A stretch of DNA of 55,496 bases from Lachnospiraceae bacterium (GTDB lineage: Bacteria > Bacillota > Clostridia > Lachnospirales > Lachnospiraceae). Position 1 is the stretch's first letter, and the number at the start of each line of letters is the position of its first letter. Made by a program: the position numbers and the translations under genes. Positions 28,808 through 37,188 of the stretch are shown piece by piece. The DNA lies in assembly GCA_017427775.1 (NCBI GenBank), contig JAFRSD010000030.1, positions 1 to 55,496 on the forward strand, in the 5' to 3' direction. The notes below the pieces were generated by a model. The model was not told the origin of the DNA. It searched no databases and saw nothing but the letters and a program-made list of their open reading frames with translations.

Positions 28808-29634
28808 AAGTCGGAATTGTAGGGCTCGGCCTGATCGGCGGGTCCTTTGCCAAAGCATACAGTAAGGAAGGACACGAGGTATGCGCGTTTGATACGGACG
28901 AGGCGATCTTCCGCTTTGCCGTATTAAGCGGTGTTGTTTCGAAGGAATTGACGGATGAGGAGATTCCTACGTGTGATTTGATCTTGATCTGTACTTATCC
29001 CGAAGCGGCAGTCCGCTATATGGAGGAAAAGGGGCCCGTTTTCGGCCCGAAACCGATTGTGATCGACTGCTGCGGAACAAAGCAGAACGTTGTCGGACAC
29101 GGCTTCGAATGTGCGAAGAAGTACGGATTTACCTATATCGGCGGGCATCCGATGGCCGGGACGCAGTTCTCCGGCTTCAAGTATTCCAAGGAAAATATGT
29201 ACCACGGTGCGCCGATGGTGCTTGTACCCGAGAAGAACGACGACATTACGTTTTTGGACCGCGTGAAGCAGCTTCTGATGCCTGCAGGGTTCGGAAGCAT
29301 CACCGTAACGACGGCCGAAACGCACGACAAGGTCATCGCATTTTCCTCACAGCTCGCACACGTCGTTTCGAATGCGTACGTGAAAAGCCCTTCTGCGGAA
29401 ATCCATACAGGGATGTCGGCGGGAAGTTACAAGGATATGACAAGGGTTGCATGGCTGAATCCCGAAATGTGGACGCAGTTGTTTCTGGATAATGCGGACA
29501 ATCTGGTCCGTGAGATCGACACGCTGATGGAGAATCTTGCGCAATACCGCAAGGCAATTGCGGAAGGCGACCGCGGGACGCTCATTAAGCTCTTAGATGA
29601 AGGACGTAAACGCAAAGAGGAGGTAGACGGATGA
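28804..29634 (+). CDS. tyrA: Prephenate dehydrogenase
   Basis: NAD(P)-dependent enzyme of the tyrosine branch, 276 residues. The dinucleotide fold is VGIVGLGLIGGSFAKA at the N-terminus. The conserved GGHPMAGT and the catalytic-region FSSQLAHVVSNAYV are present. There is no C-terminal ACT domain, unlike Bacillus TyrA, so tyrosine feedback must act elsewhere or through the active site. Start and stop overlap the neighbours by four bases. Confidence 0.93.
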   Translation: MKVGIVGLGLIGGSFAKAYSKEGHEVCAFDTDEAIFRFAVLSGVVSKELTDEEIPTCDLILICTYPEAAVRYMEEKGPVFGPKPIVIDCCGTKQNVVGHGFECAKKYGFTYIGGHPMAGTQFSGFKYSKENMYHGAPMVLVPEKNDDITFLDRVKQLLMPAGFGSITVTTAETHDKVIAFSSQLAHVVSNAYVKSPSAEIHTGMSAGSYKDMTRVAWLNPEMWTQLFLDNADNLVREIDTLMENLAQYRKAIAEGDRGTLIKLLDEGRKRKEEVDG

Positions 29635-30674
29635 TTTCCGTACAGGTAAAAGCCGGAAAAGGATACCGCGTATTGATCGGAGCAGGTCTTTTAAAGGATC
29701 TCCCGGCGAAGCTCTCGGAAGTGACGGGCTCTAAGCATGTGATGCTCGTTTCGGACGATACCGTATGGGGGCTTTACGGGGAGACGGTTCAGGCAGGCCT
29801 TAACGAGGCGGGATACCGGACGGAAACCTATGTCTTCGCGCACGGAGAAGCAAGCAAGAACCTTTCGGTATACGGAGCGCTTCTTGAGAAGATGTGCGAC
29901 GCCCATTTAACAAGAGAGGATCCGTTGCTTGCGCTTGGCGGCGGAGTAGTCGGCGATCTTGCCGGATTTGCCGCGGCGACCTATCAAAGAGGCGTGCCGC
30001 TCGTGCAGCTCCCGACGACGCTTCTGGCGGCCGTGGACTCTTCGGTCGGCGGAAAGACAGCGGTTGACCTGCCGAACGGAAAGAACCAGGTGGGGGCATT
30101 TTACCAGCCCGCTCTTGTTGTATGCGATACGAATACGTTTGCAACGCTTCCCGAAACGGAATATCAAAACGGTTGCGCGGAGATCATTAAGTACGGAATG
30201 CTTTCCGGAAGCGAAGAGCTGTTCCGGATGCTAAAGGACCAGCCGGTTCGCAACCGGTACGAGGAGATTGTCGGACGGTGCGTTTCCATTAAGCGTGATT
30301 TCGTCGAGGAAGACGAGTTTGACCGCGGACTCCGGATGCTCTTGAATCTCGGACATACGGTCGGGCATGGCATTGAAGCGTGCAGCGGCTTTACAATCCC
30401 CCACGGGCAGGCGGTTGCGATCGGAATGGCTGCGATTGCGCGCGGAACGGCGCGAAAAGGCTTATTCGACAGCGCTTCGGCCGAGGAACTTGTAAACCTG
30501 ATCAAGGCATACGGACTTCCGACGGAGCTTCCGTTTTCCAAAGAGGAAATCGCTGCAAAAGCGATGAGTGATAAGAAAAATACGACCGATGCCATGCGGA
30601 TCATCATCCCCGAGCGCATCGGAACCTGCCGGATCGAGAAGATTGTGCCGGCAGCGTTTACGGAGTGGTTTTAG
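29631..30674 (+). CDS. aroB: 3-dehydroquinate synthase
   Basis: Second shikimate pathway enzyme, NAD- and metal-dependent, 347 residues. Family signatures are ALGGGVVGDLAGFAAATYQRG, LPTTLLAAVDSSVGGKTAVD, the metal ligand region GCAEIIKYGML, and LNLGHTVGHGIEA. The start overlaps tyrA in ATGA and aroA begins one base after its stop. Confidence 0.96.
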   Translation: MISVQVKAGKGYRVLIGAGLLKDLPAKLSEVTGSKHVMLVSDDTVWGLYGETVQAGLNEAGYRTETYVFAHGEASKNLSVYGALLEKMCDAHLTREDPLLALGGGVVGDLAGFAAATYQRGVPLVQLPTTLLAAVDSSVGGKTAVDLPNGKNQVGAFYQPALVVCDTNTFATLPETEYQNGCAEIIKYGMLSGSEELFRMLKDQPVRNRYEEIVGRCVSIKRDFVEEDEFDRGLRMLLNLGHTVGHGIEACSGFTIPHGQAVAIGMAAIARGTARKGLFDSASAEELVNLIKAYGLPTELPFSKEEIAAKAMSDKKNTTDAMRIIIPERIGTCRIEKIVPAAFTEWF

Positions 30675-30675
30675 A

Positions 30676-31884
30676 ATGATTTATACGATTCAGGCGGGGA
30701 TGCGCACCGGCATGGTGACGCCGCCCGTTTCAAAATCGATCGCACACCGAAAGCTGATCTGCGCAGCGCTTTCCGAAGGAGCATGTGTCGTGGACTGCGG
30801 TCCGGCGGAGGAACTATCCGCCGATATTACCGCTACGGAGGACTGCTTAAAGGAACTTCTTCACGGCGGCAGCGTGCTTCCGTGCAAAGAGAGCGGCTCT
30901 ACGCTTCGTTTCCTTCTTCCGGTTGCGGCGGCGCTCGGCGCGGATGTTTCGTTTCATATGGAAGGGCTTCTGCCGAACCGGCCGCATAAGGAATTGATCG
31001 AGCAATTGGTTCTTCACGGCGCGAAGATCCGTCAGGACGGCAGCGAGCTGTACTGTAAAGGTCCGCTTGATCCGGGCACCTATACGATTCCCGGCGGTGT
31101 TTCCTCGCAGTTTATTTCGGGGCTTTTATTCGCTCTTCCGCTTCTTGCGGGCGACAGCCGGATCGTGATTGAAGGAAAGCTCGAATCGGCGGCATATGTC
31201 GCGATGACCGAACAGGCGGTCCGCGAAGCCGGGATCCGGGTAATAAAGGAAGAAAACGGATATTTCATCCCCGGCGGGCAGAAATACCGCGCAAAAGCAT
31301 ATGAAACGGTGGAAAAGGACTGGTCCGGCGCCGCATTTTACCTATGCATGGGCGCGCTCGGGACGGAAGGGATAACCGTTTCGGGACTTCGCAAAGATTC
31401 GCTTCAGGGCGACCGGAGTATCCTTGCTGTTTTGAGAGGATTCGGGGCTGAAGTTACGGAAAGCGAAGCCGGAATCCTTGTAAAAAGGGGCGCTTCGATG
31501 AAGCCGCAGACGATAGATGCGTCGGAAATACCCGATCTGGTGCCGGTAATCTGCGTATTGGCAGCAGGAATCAACGGCGAGACCCGCATTACCCATGCGG
31601 AACGGCTTCGTTATAAAGAATCGGACCGTCTTGCAACGACGGCGGCACTGATCCGCTCGCTCGGCGGGAATGCGGAGCAGACGGCGGACGGCTTGCTCAT
31701 AAAAGGGACGGGAACGCTTACCGGCGGAACGGTGGATCCCTATAAGGACCACCGTATCGCTATGTCGGCAGCGGTTGCGGCGGCAATCTGCCGTGATCCC
31801 GTGGTGATAAAAGATGCGGAATGTGCCGGTAAATCATATCCCGGCTTCTATCAAGACTTGGAACAACTGGAGGTAACTGGATGA
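30676..31884 (+). CDS. aroA: 3-phosphoshikimate 1-carboxyvinyltransferase (EPSP synthase)
   Basis: Adds the enolpyruvyl group of PEP to shikimate 3-phosphate, 402 residues. Substrate-binding signatures are PPVSKSIAHRKLI at the N-terminus, ESGSTLRFLLPVAA near 75, and the C-terminal RYKESDRLATTA and DPYKDHRIAMSAAVAA. The segment ESGSTLR replaces the GNAGTAMR of enteric enzymes, so it is unlike the enteric class I form. It is slightly shorter than the usual 425-430. I start it at the ATG at 30676; 36 upstream codons of the open frame overlap aroB. Confidence 0.94.
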   Translation: MIYTIQAGMRTGMVTPPVSKSIAHRKLICAALSEGACVVDCGPAEELSADITATEDCLKELLHGGSVLPCKESGSTLRFLLPVAAALGADVSFHMEGLLPNRPHKELIEQLVLHGAKIRQDGSELYCKGPLDPGTYTIPGGVSSQFISGLLFALPLLAGDSRIVIEGKLESAAYVAMTEQAVREAGIRVIKEENGYFIPGGQKYRAKAYETVEKDWSGAAFYLCMGALGTEGITVSGLRKDSLQGDRSILAVLRGFGAEVTESEAGILVKRGASMKPQTIDASEIPDLVPVICVLAAGINGETRITHAERLRYKESDRLATTAALIRSLGGNAEQTADGLLIKGTGTLTGGTVDPYKDHRIAMSAAVAAAICRDPVVIKDAECAGKSYPGFYQDLEQLEVTG

Positions 31885-32954
31885 GCAGTACTTACGGGGA
31901 AAATATCAGAGTAACGATATTCGGGCAGTCGCATTCGCCGGCAATCGGCGTCACGTTGGAAGGCATTCCGGCCGGAGAACGGATTGATTTCGAAGAACTG
32001 TCCGCATTTACCGCAAGAAGGGCGCCCGGCGGGCAGGCATATGCTACGGCGAGGAAGGAAGCTGATCTTCCGGAGTTTCTTAGCGGTGTTAAGATGAATG
32101 TTACATGCGGAACTCCGATCACGGCGATCATTCGGAATACCGATACGCGTTCGGGCGACTATGAGAACCTGAAAACGGTTCCGCGTCCCGGACATGCGGA
32201 CTTTACGGCGAACGTCAAATATAACGGATATCAGGATTATGCCGGCGGCGGACATTTCTCCGGTCGGCTTACTGCGCCTTTATGCATCGCAGGCGGTATC
32301 TGTAAACAGATCCTTGCCCGAGAAGGAATCCGTATCGCTGCAAGAATCGCAGCGATCGGCGGGGTGAAGGATGAAGGCAAACTTACCGAAGCAGTGCTCG
32401 GTAAGACCTTTCCTGTTATGAACGACGCTCAGGGCGAGAAGATGCTTGCTAAGATCGCGGAAGCGAAAGCGGAAGGCGATTCGGTCGGCGGAATCTTGGA
32501 ATGCGCGGTGTTCGGACTTCCCGCGGGACTCGGGGATCCGATGTTCGACGGAATGGAGAACCGGATCGCGCAGATCGTCTTCGGAATTCCGGCGGTGAAA
32601 GGACTTGAATTCGGCGTGGGATTTGCTGCAGCCGAAATGCGCGGAAGCGAAAACAACGATGCCTTTACGGTTGAAAACGGGCGTGTTGTTACAAAAACAA
32701 ACCATTGCGGCGGGATCCTCGGCGGGATTACAAACGGAATGCCGCTTACGTTCCGTGCCGCGTTTAAGCCTACGCCTTCGATCGCGAAGGAGCAGGACAG
32801 CGTAAATCTTACGACCATGGAACCGGTAAAGCTTGCGGTTAAGGGACGGCATGATCCGTGCATCGTTCCGCGCGCCGTGCCGGTTGTCGAGGCGGCAGCC
32901 GCGATCGCGGTCTATGATGCATGGCTCGGAAGACGAAAGGAGATACAGGCTTGA
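31881..32954 (+). CDS. aroC: Chorismate synthase
   Basis: Last common step, FMN-dependent, 357 residues. Signatures are the N-terminal TIFGQSHSPAIGVTLEGIPAG, the central GRLTAPLCIAGGICKQIL, GGILGGITNGMP and RHDPCIVPRAVPVVEAAAA. The start overlaps aroA by four bases in ATGA and the stop overlaps the pheA TTG start. Confidence 0.95.
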   Translation: MSSTYGENIRVTIFGQSHSPAIGVTLEGIPAGERIDFEELSAFTARRAPGGQAYATARKEADLPEFLSGVKMNVTCGTPITAIIRNTDTRSGDYENLKTVPRPGHADFTANVKYNGYQDYAGGGHFSGRLTAPLCIAGGICKQILAREGIRIAARIAAIGGVKDEGKLTEAVLGKTFPVMNDAQGEKMLAKIAEAKAEGDSVGGILECAVFGLPAGLGDPMFDGMENRIAQIVFGIPAVKGLEFGVGFAAAEMRGSENNDAFTVENGRVVTKTNHCGGILGGITNGMPLTFRAAFKPTPSIAKEQDSVNLTTMEPVKLAVKGRHDPCIVPRAVPVVEAAAAIAVYDAWLGRRKEIQA

Positions 32955-34093
32955 ATATTCAGGATTACCGAAAGAAAATCGATGAGATAGACGATAACCT
33001 CGTGCGGCTGTTCGAGGAGCGGATGGATGTGGCGGCCGCGATCGCGGACTATAAGAAGGCCAATTCCATGCCGGTCAAAGACCCCGCGCGGGAGAAGGAG
33101 AAGGTTCTCGACGTTTTAGATAAGACGAGGGACGATCTGAAGGAATACACGCCTCTTCTGTTCCAGGTGCTTTTCGAATTGAGCCGCAGCTATCAGACGA
33201 GACGCAACGGGGCGGAAACGGAACTTACCGATCAGATCAAGGCTGCGATCGAGCAAACGCCGTCCATGATCCCGGACAGCCCGAGCGTTGCATGCCAGGG
33301 CATTGCCGGAGCCAATTCGCAGGCGGCCTGCGAGAAGTTGTTCCGTTACCCGAAGACGTTCTTCTGCTCTTCGTTTGAGGCGGTTTTCTCGGCAATCGAG
33401 ACCGGTCTCTGCACCTACGGTGTCATTCCGCTCGAGAACAGCAACGCCGGCTCGGTAAATAAAGTCTATGATCTGATGATGAAGCACCGTTTTTATGTGG
33501 TTCGGAGTATCCGGCTGAAGGTTCGGCATAACCTGCTTTGTAAGCCCGGTGCGGAGCTCTCCGATATTAAGGAAATCTATTCCCACGAGCAGGCGATCAG
33601 CCAGTGCTCCGATTTCCTGCAGACGCTTAAGAACGTTCGCGTGATCCCGTGCGAGAACACCGCTGTAGCCGCGAAAATGGTTGCCGACAGTGACCGGAAA
33701 GACATTGCTGCGCTTGCCAGCGAGCAGTGCGAATCGCAGTACGGCTTAAAGTGCATTCGGAAATCCGTTCAGAATACCGATAACAACTATACCCGTTTCA
33801 TCTGCATCGCGAAGAAGCTTGAGATTTATCCCGGCGCGAACCGGACAAGCCTCATGATGACGCTTCCGCATGAGCAGGGATCCCTTTTTAAGATGCTCTC
33901 CCGCTTCTACGCGCTCGGCATCAACCTGAACAAGCTTGAAAGCCGTCCTCTTCCGGACCGCGAGTTCGAGTTCATGTTCTATTTTGACCTGGATACACCG
34001 GTTTACTCGCCGAACCTGACCCAGCTGATCGGCGAATTGCAGAATTCCTGCGATTTCTTCCAGTATCTCGGCAGCTACAGCGAGGTAATCTGA
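32951..34093 (+). CDS. pheA: Bifunctional chorismate mutase / prephenate dehydratase
   Basis: Phenylalanine branch enzyme of 380 residues. AroQ-type chorismate mutase occupies about 1-85 (YRKKIDEIDDNLVRLFEERM, with the conserved R and K residues), prephenate dehydratase about 110-290 (CQGIAGANSQAACEKLF and GVIPLENSNAGSV, and NTDNNYTRFICI), and a C-terminal ACT domain carries NKLESRPLPDREFEFMFYFDL, the phenylalanine-binding ESRP motif. I start it at TTG 32951, eight bases after AGGAG and overlapping the aroC stop. Confidence 0.94.
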   Translation: MNIQDYRKKIDEIDDNLVRLFEERMDVAAAIADYKKANSMPVKDPAREKEKVLDVLDKTRDDLKEYTPLLFQVLFELSRSYQTRRNGAETELTDQIKAAIEQTPSMIPDSPSVACQGIAGANSQAACEKLFRYPKTFFCSSFEAVFSAIETGLCTYGVIPLENSNAGSVNKVYDLMMKHRFYVVRSIRLKVRHNLLCKPGAELSDIKEIYSHEQAISQCSDFLQTLKNVRVIPCENTAVAAKMVADSDRKDIAALASEQCESQYGLKCIRKSVQNTDNNYTRFICIAKKLEIYPGANRTSLMMTLPHEQGSLFKMLSRFYALGINLNKLESRPLPDREFEFMFYFDLDTPVYSPNLTQLIGELQNSCDFFQYLGSYSEVI

Positions 34094-34094
34094 T

Positions 34095-35375
34095 ATGATA
34101 CAATGCGGCCTTCTCGGAGAGAAACTCGGGCACAGCTACTCGCCTGCCATCCACAAGCGGCTCGGCACATATGCATATGATCTGTATGAAAAGGCGCCGT
34201 CCGAAGTGGAGGGTTTCTTAAAGGACGGCAAATGGCACGGCCTCAACGTGACGATCCCGTATAAGAAGACTGTCTTCCCGCTTCTTCACGAGGTAAGCGA
34301 AACCGCAAACGCCATCGGAAGCGTCAACACGATCGTACGCCGTCCGGACGGCACGCTGTTCGGGGACAATACCGACGCGTACGGCTTCCGGAAGATGCTG
34401 GAGCGTTCGGGCGTTCCGGTTGCCGGCCGAAAGGTTCTGGTGCTCGGAAACGGCGGAGCCGCCGCGGCGGTTTTATATGTATTGAAAAGTGCCGGCGCGC
34501 AGGTGGTTGTCATAAGCCGGAGCGGGCCGGATAACTATGAAAACCTTGACCGTCACGCGGATGCGATTATGATCGTCAATACGACGCCTCTCGGGATGTA
34601 TCCGAATAACGGCGCTGCTGCCGTTGACCTGACTCATTTTCCGAAATGCGAGGCGGTACTCGACCTGATCTATAATCCTGCACGGACGGCGCTTCTGCTG
34701 CAGGCGGAACGACTCGGAATCCCTTATGAGAACGGGCTTTATATGCTTGTCGCGCAGGCAAAACGGAGTGCGGAGCTGTTTCTCGGAGCGGAAATTGCCG
34801 ATTCTAGGATTGACCGGATATACCGCGAGCTTTCCGTCCTTCTTATGAATATCGTTTTGATCGGAATGCCGGGTTCGGGGAAGAGCACTGTAGCAAAGAA
34901 ACTTGCCGCGATCAGTGACCGTACGGTTTATGATGCCGATGCGGAATTTGAGAGGAAATACGGCAGAACGCCCGAGGACGTGATCCGTTCGGAGGGGGAA
35001 GAGGCATTTCGGAAGATGGAAACAGAAGTGCTTCGTGCTCTCGGGGCGCTGTCCGGTACGATTCTCGCAACCGGCGGCGGGGCCGTGACAAGAGAGGAGA
35101 ATTACCCGCTTCTTCACCAAAACGGAATCATTGTATGGATCAAGCGGGACGTTTCCGAACTTGCGACGGAGCATCGTCCGCTTTCGCAGATGACCGGCAG
35201 GGAAGCGCTTTACGAGAAGAGGAAGCCGATGTACGAGGCATTTGCCGACTGCAGCGCGGCATACGACGAACCTGCGGAGCAGATCCTCGAAGCGGTTACG
35301 GCGTACGTGGAGAAGGCTGAAACGGCAGCGACGTGCGCGGCGCATGCTGAAAAGGCTGTCGGACGAAAGGACTGA
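34095..35375 (+). CDS. aroE-aroK: Fused shikimate dehydrogenase - shikimate kinase
   Basis: 426 residues that join two consecutive pathway enzymes. AroE covers about 1-248, with KLGHSYSPAIHK, the catalytic lysine in LNVTIPYKK, the NADP motif VLGNGGAAAAVLYVL and NTTPLGMYP. AroK covers about 251-410, with the P-loop GMPGSGKST, DADAEFERKYG, ATGGGAV and RPLSQM. The junction is direct, with almost no linker, and residue 251 is a methionine without a ribosome binding site in front, which supports a true fusion. The last 20 residues are an Ala/Glu-rich tail. It starts one base after pheA. Confidence 0.94.
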   Translation: MIQCGLLGEKLGHSYSPAIHKRLGTYAYDLYEKAPSEVEGFLKDGKWHGLNVTIPYKKTVFPLLHEVSETANAIGSVNTIVRRPDGTLFGDNTDAYGFRKMLERSGVPVAGRKVLVLGNGGAAAAVLYVLKSAGAQVVVISRSGPDNYENLDRHADAIMIVNTTPLGMYPNNGAAAVDLTHFPKCEAVLDLIYNPARTALLLQAERLGIPYENGLYMLVAQAKRSAELFLGAEIADSRIDRIYRELSVLLMNIVLIGMPGSGKSTVAKKLAAISDRTVYDADAEFERKYGRTPEDVIRSEGEEAFRKMETEVLRALGALSGTILATGGGAVTREENYPLLHQNGIIVWIKRDVSELATEHRPLSQMTGREALYEKRKPMYEAFADCSAAYDEPAEQILEAVTAYVEKAETAATCAAHAEKAVGRKD

Positions 35376-35381
35376 TCAGAT

Positions 35382-35819
35382 ATGAAATTTCTTGTTTTAA
35401 ACGGACCGAACCTTAACATGCTCGGCATCCGTGAGCCCGCGATCTACGGGGCGCAGAATTATGCGGCGTTGGTGGAATTCGTAAAGAAGTCGGGCGAGGA
35501 AGAAGGGATTGAAACCGACGTCTTCCAAAGCAATCACGAAGGCGTATTGGTCGATAAGATCCAGGAAGCACTCGGCGTTTATGACGGAATCGTCATCAAC
35601 CCTGCGGCATATACCCACACAAGCGTGGCAATCTTAGACGCGCTGAAGGCAGTTTCGCTGCCCGCGGTGGAAGTTCATCTTTCAAAAGTATCCGAACGCG
35701 AGGATTTCCGCCAGATTTCCTACGCGGGCAAGGCATGTATAAAGCGTTATGAAGGGCTTGGATTTGAAGGATACAGGGAGGCAATTCGTTTTTTGAAAGC
35801 GTATCTTCAGCAGGCATAA
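35382..35819 (+). CDS. aroQ: Type II 3-dehydroquinate dehydratase
   Basis: Third shikimate pathway step, 145 residues. Signatures are LNGPNLNMLGIREPAIYG with the catalytic tyrosine, FQSNHEGVLVDKIQEA, INPAAYTHTSVAILDAL and VEVHLSKVSEREDFR. It follows the fusion gene by six bases and completes the set of enzymes from DAHP to chorismate in this operon. I see no clear terminator after it. Confidence 0.94.
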   Translation: MKFLVLNGPNLNMLGIREPAIYGAQNYAALVEFVKKSGEEEGIETDVFQSNHEGVLVDKIQEALGVYDGIVINPAAYTHTSVAILDALKAVSLPAVEVHLSKVSEREDFRQISYAGKACIKRYEGLGFEGYREAIRFLKAYLQQA

Positions 35820-35869
35820 GAGTAAGGTTCGGGACGCCCGGAAAGTGCCGCGTGTAAGGCAGATTTACA

Positions 35870-35898
35870 TTGACAAATGTGCGCTTTCGTGGTACAAA
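35870..35898 (+). promoter_or_regulatory. Promoter of the flippase-like gene
   Basis: A perfect TTGACA (35870-35875), a 17-base spacer and TACAAA (35893-35898), 60 bases before the start codon. Confidence 0.6.
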
Positions 35899-35957
35899 AT
35901 AGAAGCGGATGAGTAATATGTTTCACAACGATTTTTGCTTTGTTTTGCGGGGGTCCC

Positions 35958-37124
35958 TTGAAAAAGTTCAGAGATAAATTCGGCATGTTGCTTCAGCTGT
36001 TGATCGTTGTTGCGGTCGCTGTCATAACGCTGTGCATTATGTTTCACGGCGATGAAGCGCATAAGATCCTTCATCATCTGAAGCGTGCCAAAAAAGGTTG
36101 GATCATACTGGCTGCGGCATCGATGATCTTCTTCGTATTTGTCGAGTCAGTGCAGTTGAAGATCATGTTCACGGGCATGAAACAGACCATCAGCCTGTGG
36201 AAGTGCTTCCTGCTTTCCAATGTCGAGTATTTTTTTGCACAGATCACGCCCGGTGCGTCGGGCGGTCAACCGATACAAATGGTATACATGAGCCGGCTTG
36301 GAGTGGATGTCCTGGTCGGCGCTTTGGCGTGCATGATGGTTGCGGTTATGTATAAGGCCGCATTCCTGACGATCTTCATCGTTGCGCTGATTTTCCGGCC
36401 CGATCTCGTTCTCAGTTCCATTTCCCGCGTGCCGATCCTTTTCTCCATCGGCGTTTTGTTCCAGCTGATCTCCATAACCGCGATTCTGTTGTGCATCTTC
36501 CGTCCGTCCATCGCGTCGGCGGCAGTGAAAGGAATCATCAATATCGGTGCCAAGCTGCATATCGTAAAGCACCCTTCGCAGGCGTTAACAAAGGCCGATA
36601 ACTCGATCCTCATGTACCGCGAAGGCTCTTCGTTCCTAAAAAACAACAAATGGGTCGTATTCCGAATGTTCCTCTATACGATCGCGCAGCGTCTCGCGTA
36701 CTTTTCGGTAACGTACTTCGTGGCAAAGGCTCTCGGCGTGCACCATGTGGACTGGCTCAGCGTTGTTTCCGTCCAGGCAATCCTTTCGCTCTCCGTGGAT
36801 ATGCTTCCGATACCCGGGGCGGCAGGCGCCAACGAGGCGGTATTCGTCAATCTGCAGCGCAAACTGTTCCATGAGTCCATGATGGGCGCGGGACTCCTTT
36901 TAAACCGCGGCATCACGTATTATTTCCTGCTGATGAGCTGCGGCGTATTTACGATTTTCGCCAATATTATCGCGGGCAAGAAGAAAAAGAAAGAGCGTCT
37001 CGAAGAGGCGATCGAGCCGGTTCCGGTTGTTGTAAAGGATATCCGGACCGAGGCCGGAGCACCTACGGAGGAGCTCGCAAAAAAACCGGAGCCGCCGGAT
37101 CCCGATCCGATAGAACGGGGATAA
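35958..37124 (+). CDS. Lysylphosphatidylglycerol synthase TM-region / flippase-like membrane protein
   Basis: 388 residues, about eight membrane helices, of the UPF0104/YbhN-like family related to the flippase half of MprF. Marked by NVEYFFAQITPGASGGQPIQ early and VDMLPIPGAAGANEAVFV late. It lacks the soluble aminoacyl-transferase half, so it may move a lipid or related molecule without making it. The C-terminus is a charged and Pro-rich cytoplasmic tail of about 50 residues. I start it at TTG 35958, four bases after GGGGG; an upstream TTG at 35940 lies within that region. It is apparently a single-gene unit. Confidence 0.82.
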   Translation: MKKFRDKFGMLLQLLIVVAVAVITLCIMFHGDEAHKILHHLKRAKKGWIILAAASMIFFVFVESVQLKIMFTGMKQTISLWKCFLLSNVEYFFAQITPGASGGQPIQMVYMSRLGVDVLVGALACMMVAVMYKAAFLTIFIVALIFRPDLVLSSISRVPILFSIGVLFQLISITAILLCIFRPSIASAAVKGIINIGAKLHIVKHPSQALTKADNSILMYREGSSFLKNNKWVVFRMFLYTIAQRLAYFSVTYFVAKALGVHHVDWLSVVSVQAILSLSVDMLPIPGAAGANEAVFVNLQRKLFHESMMGAGLLLNRGITYYFLLMSCGVFTIFANIIAGKKKKKERLEEAIEPVPVVVKDIRTEAGAPTEELAKKPEPPDPDPIERG

Positions 37125-37160
37125 GCAGCACCGGTTATACAATTCAGTACGGTATCTCAG

Positions 37161-37188
37161 ACAGGAGCGGTAGTTTTACTGCTCCTGT
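37161..37188. terminator. Shared terminator between convergent genes
   Basis: ACAGGAGC pairs with GCTCCTGT, plus a few inner pairs around TTTTA. It overlaps the last codons of the leftward esterase gene, and it can end both convergent transcripts. The T-tracts are short. Confidence 0.55.

Noticed and set aside
27788-28858. 356-codon open frame antisense to aroF
   Set aside because: Shadow of the DAHP synthase gene, no recognisable domain.
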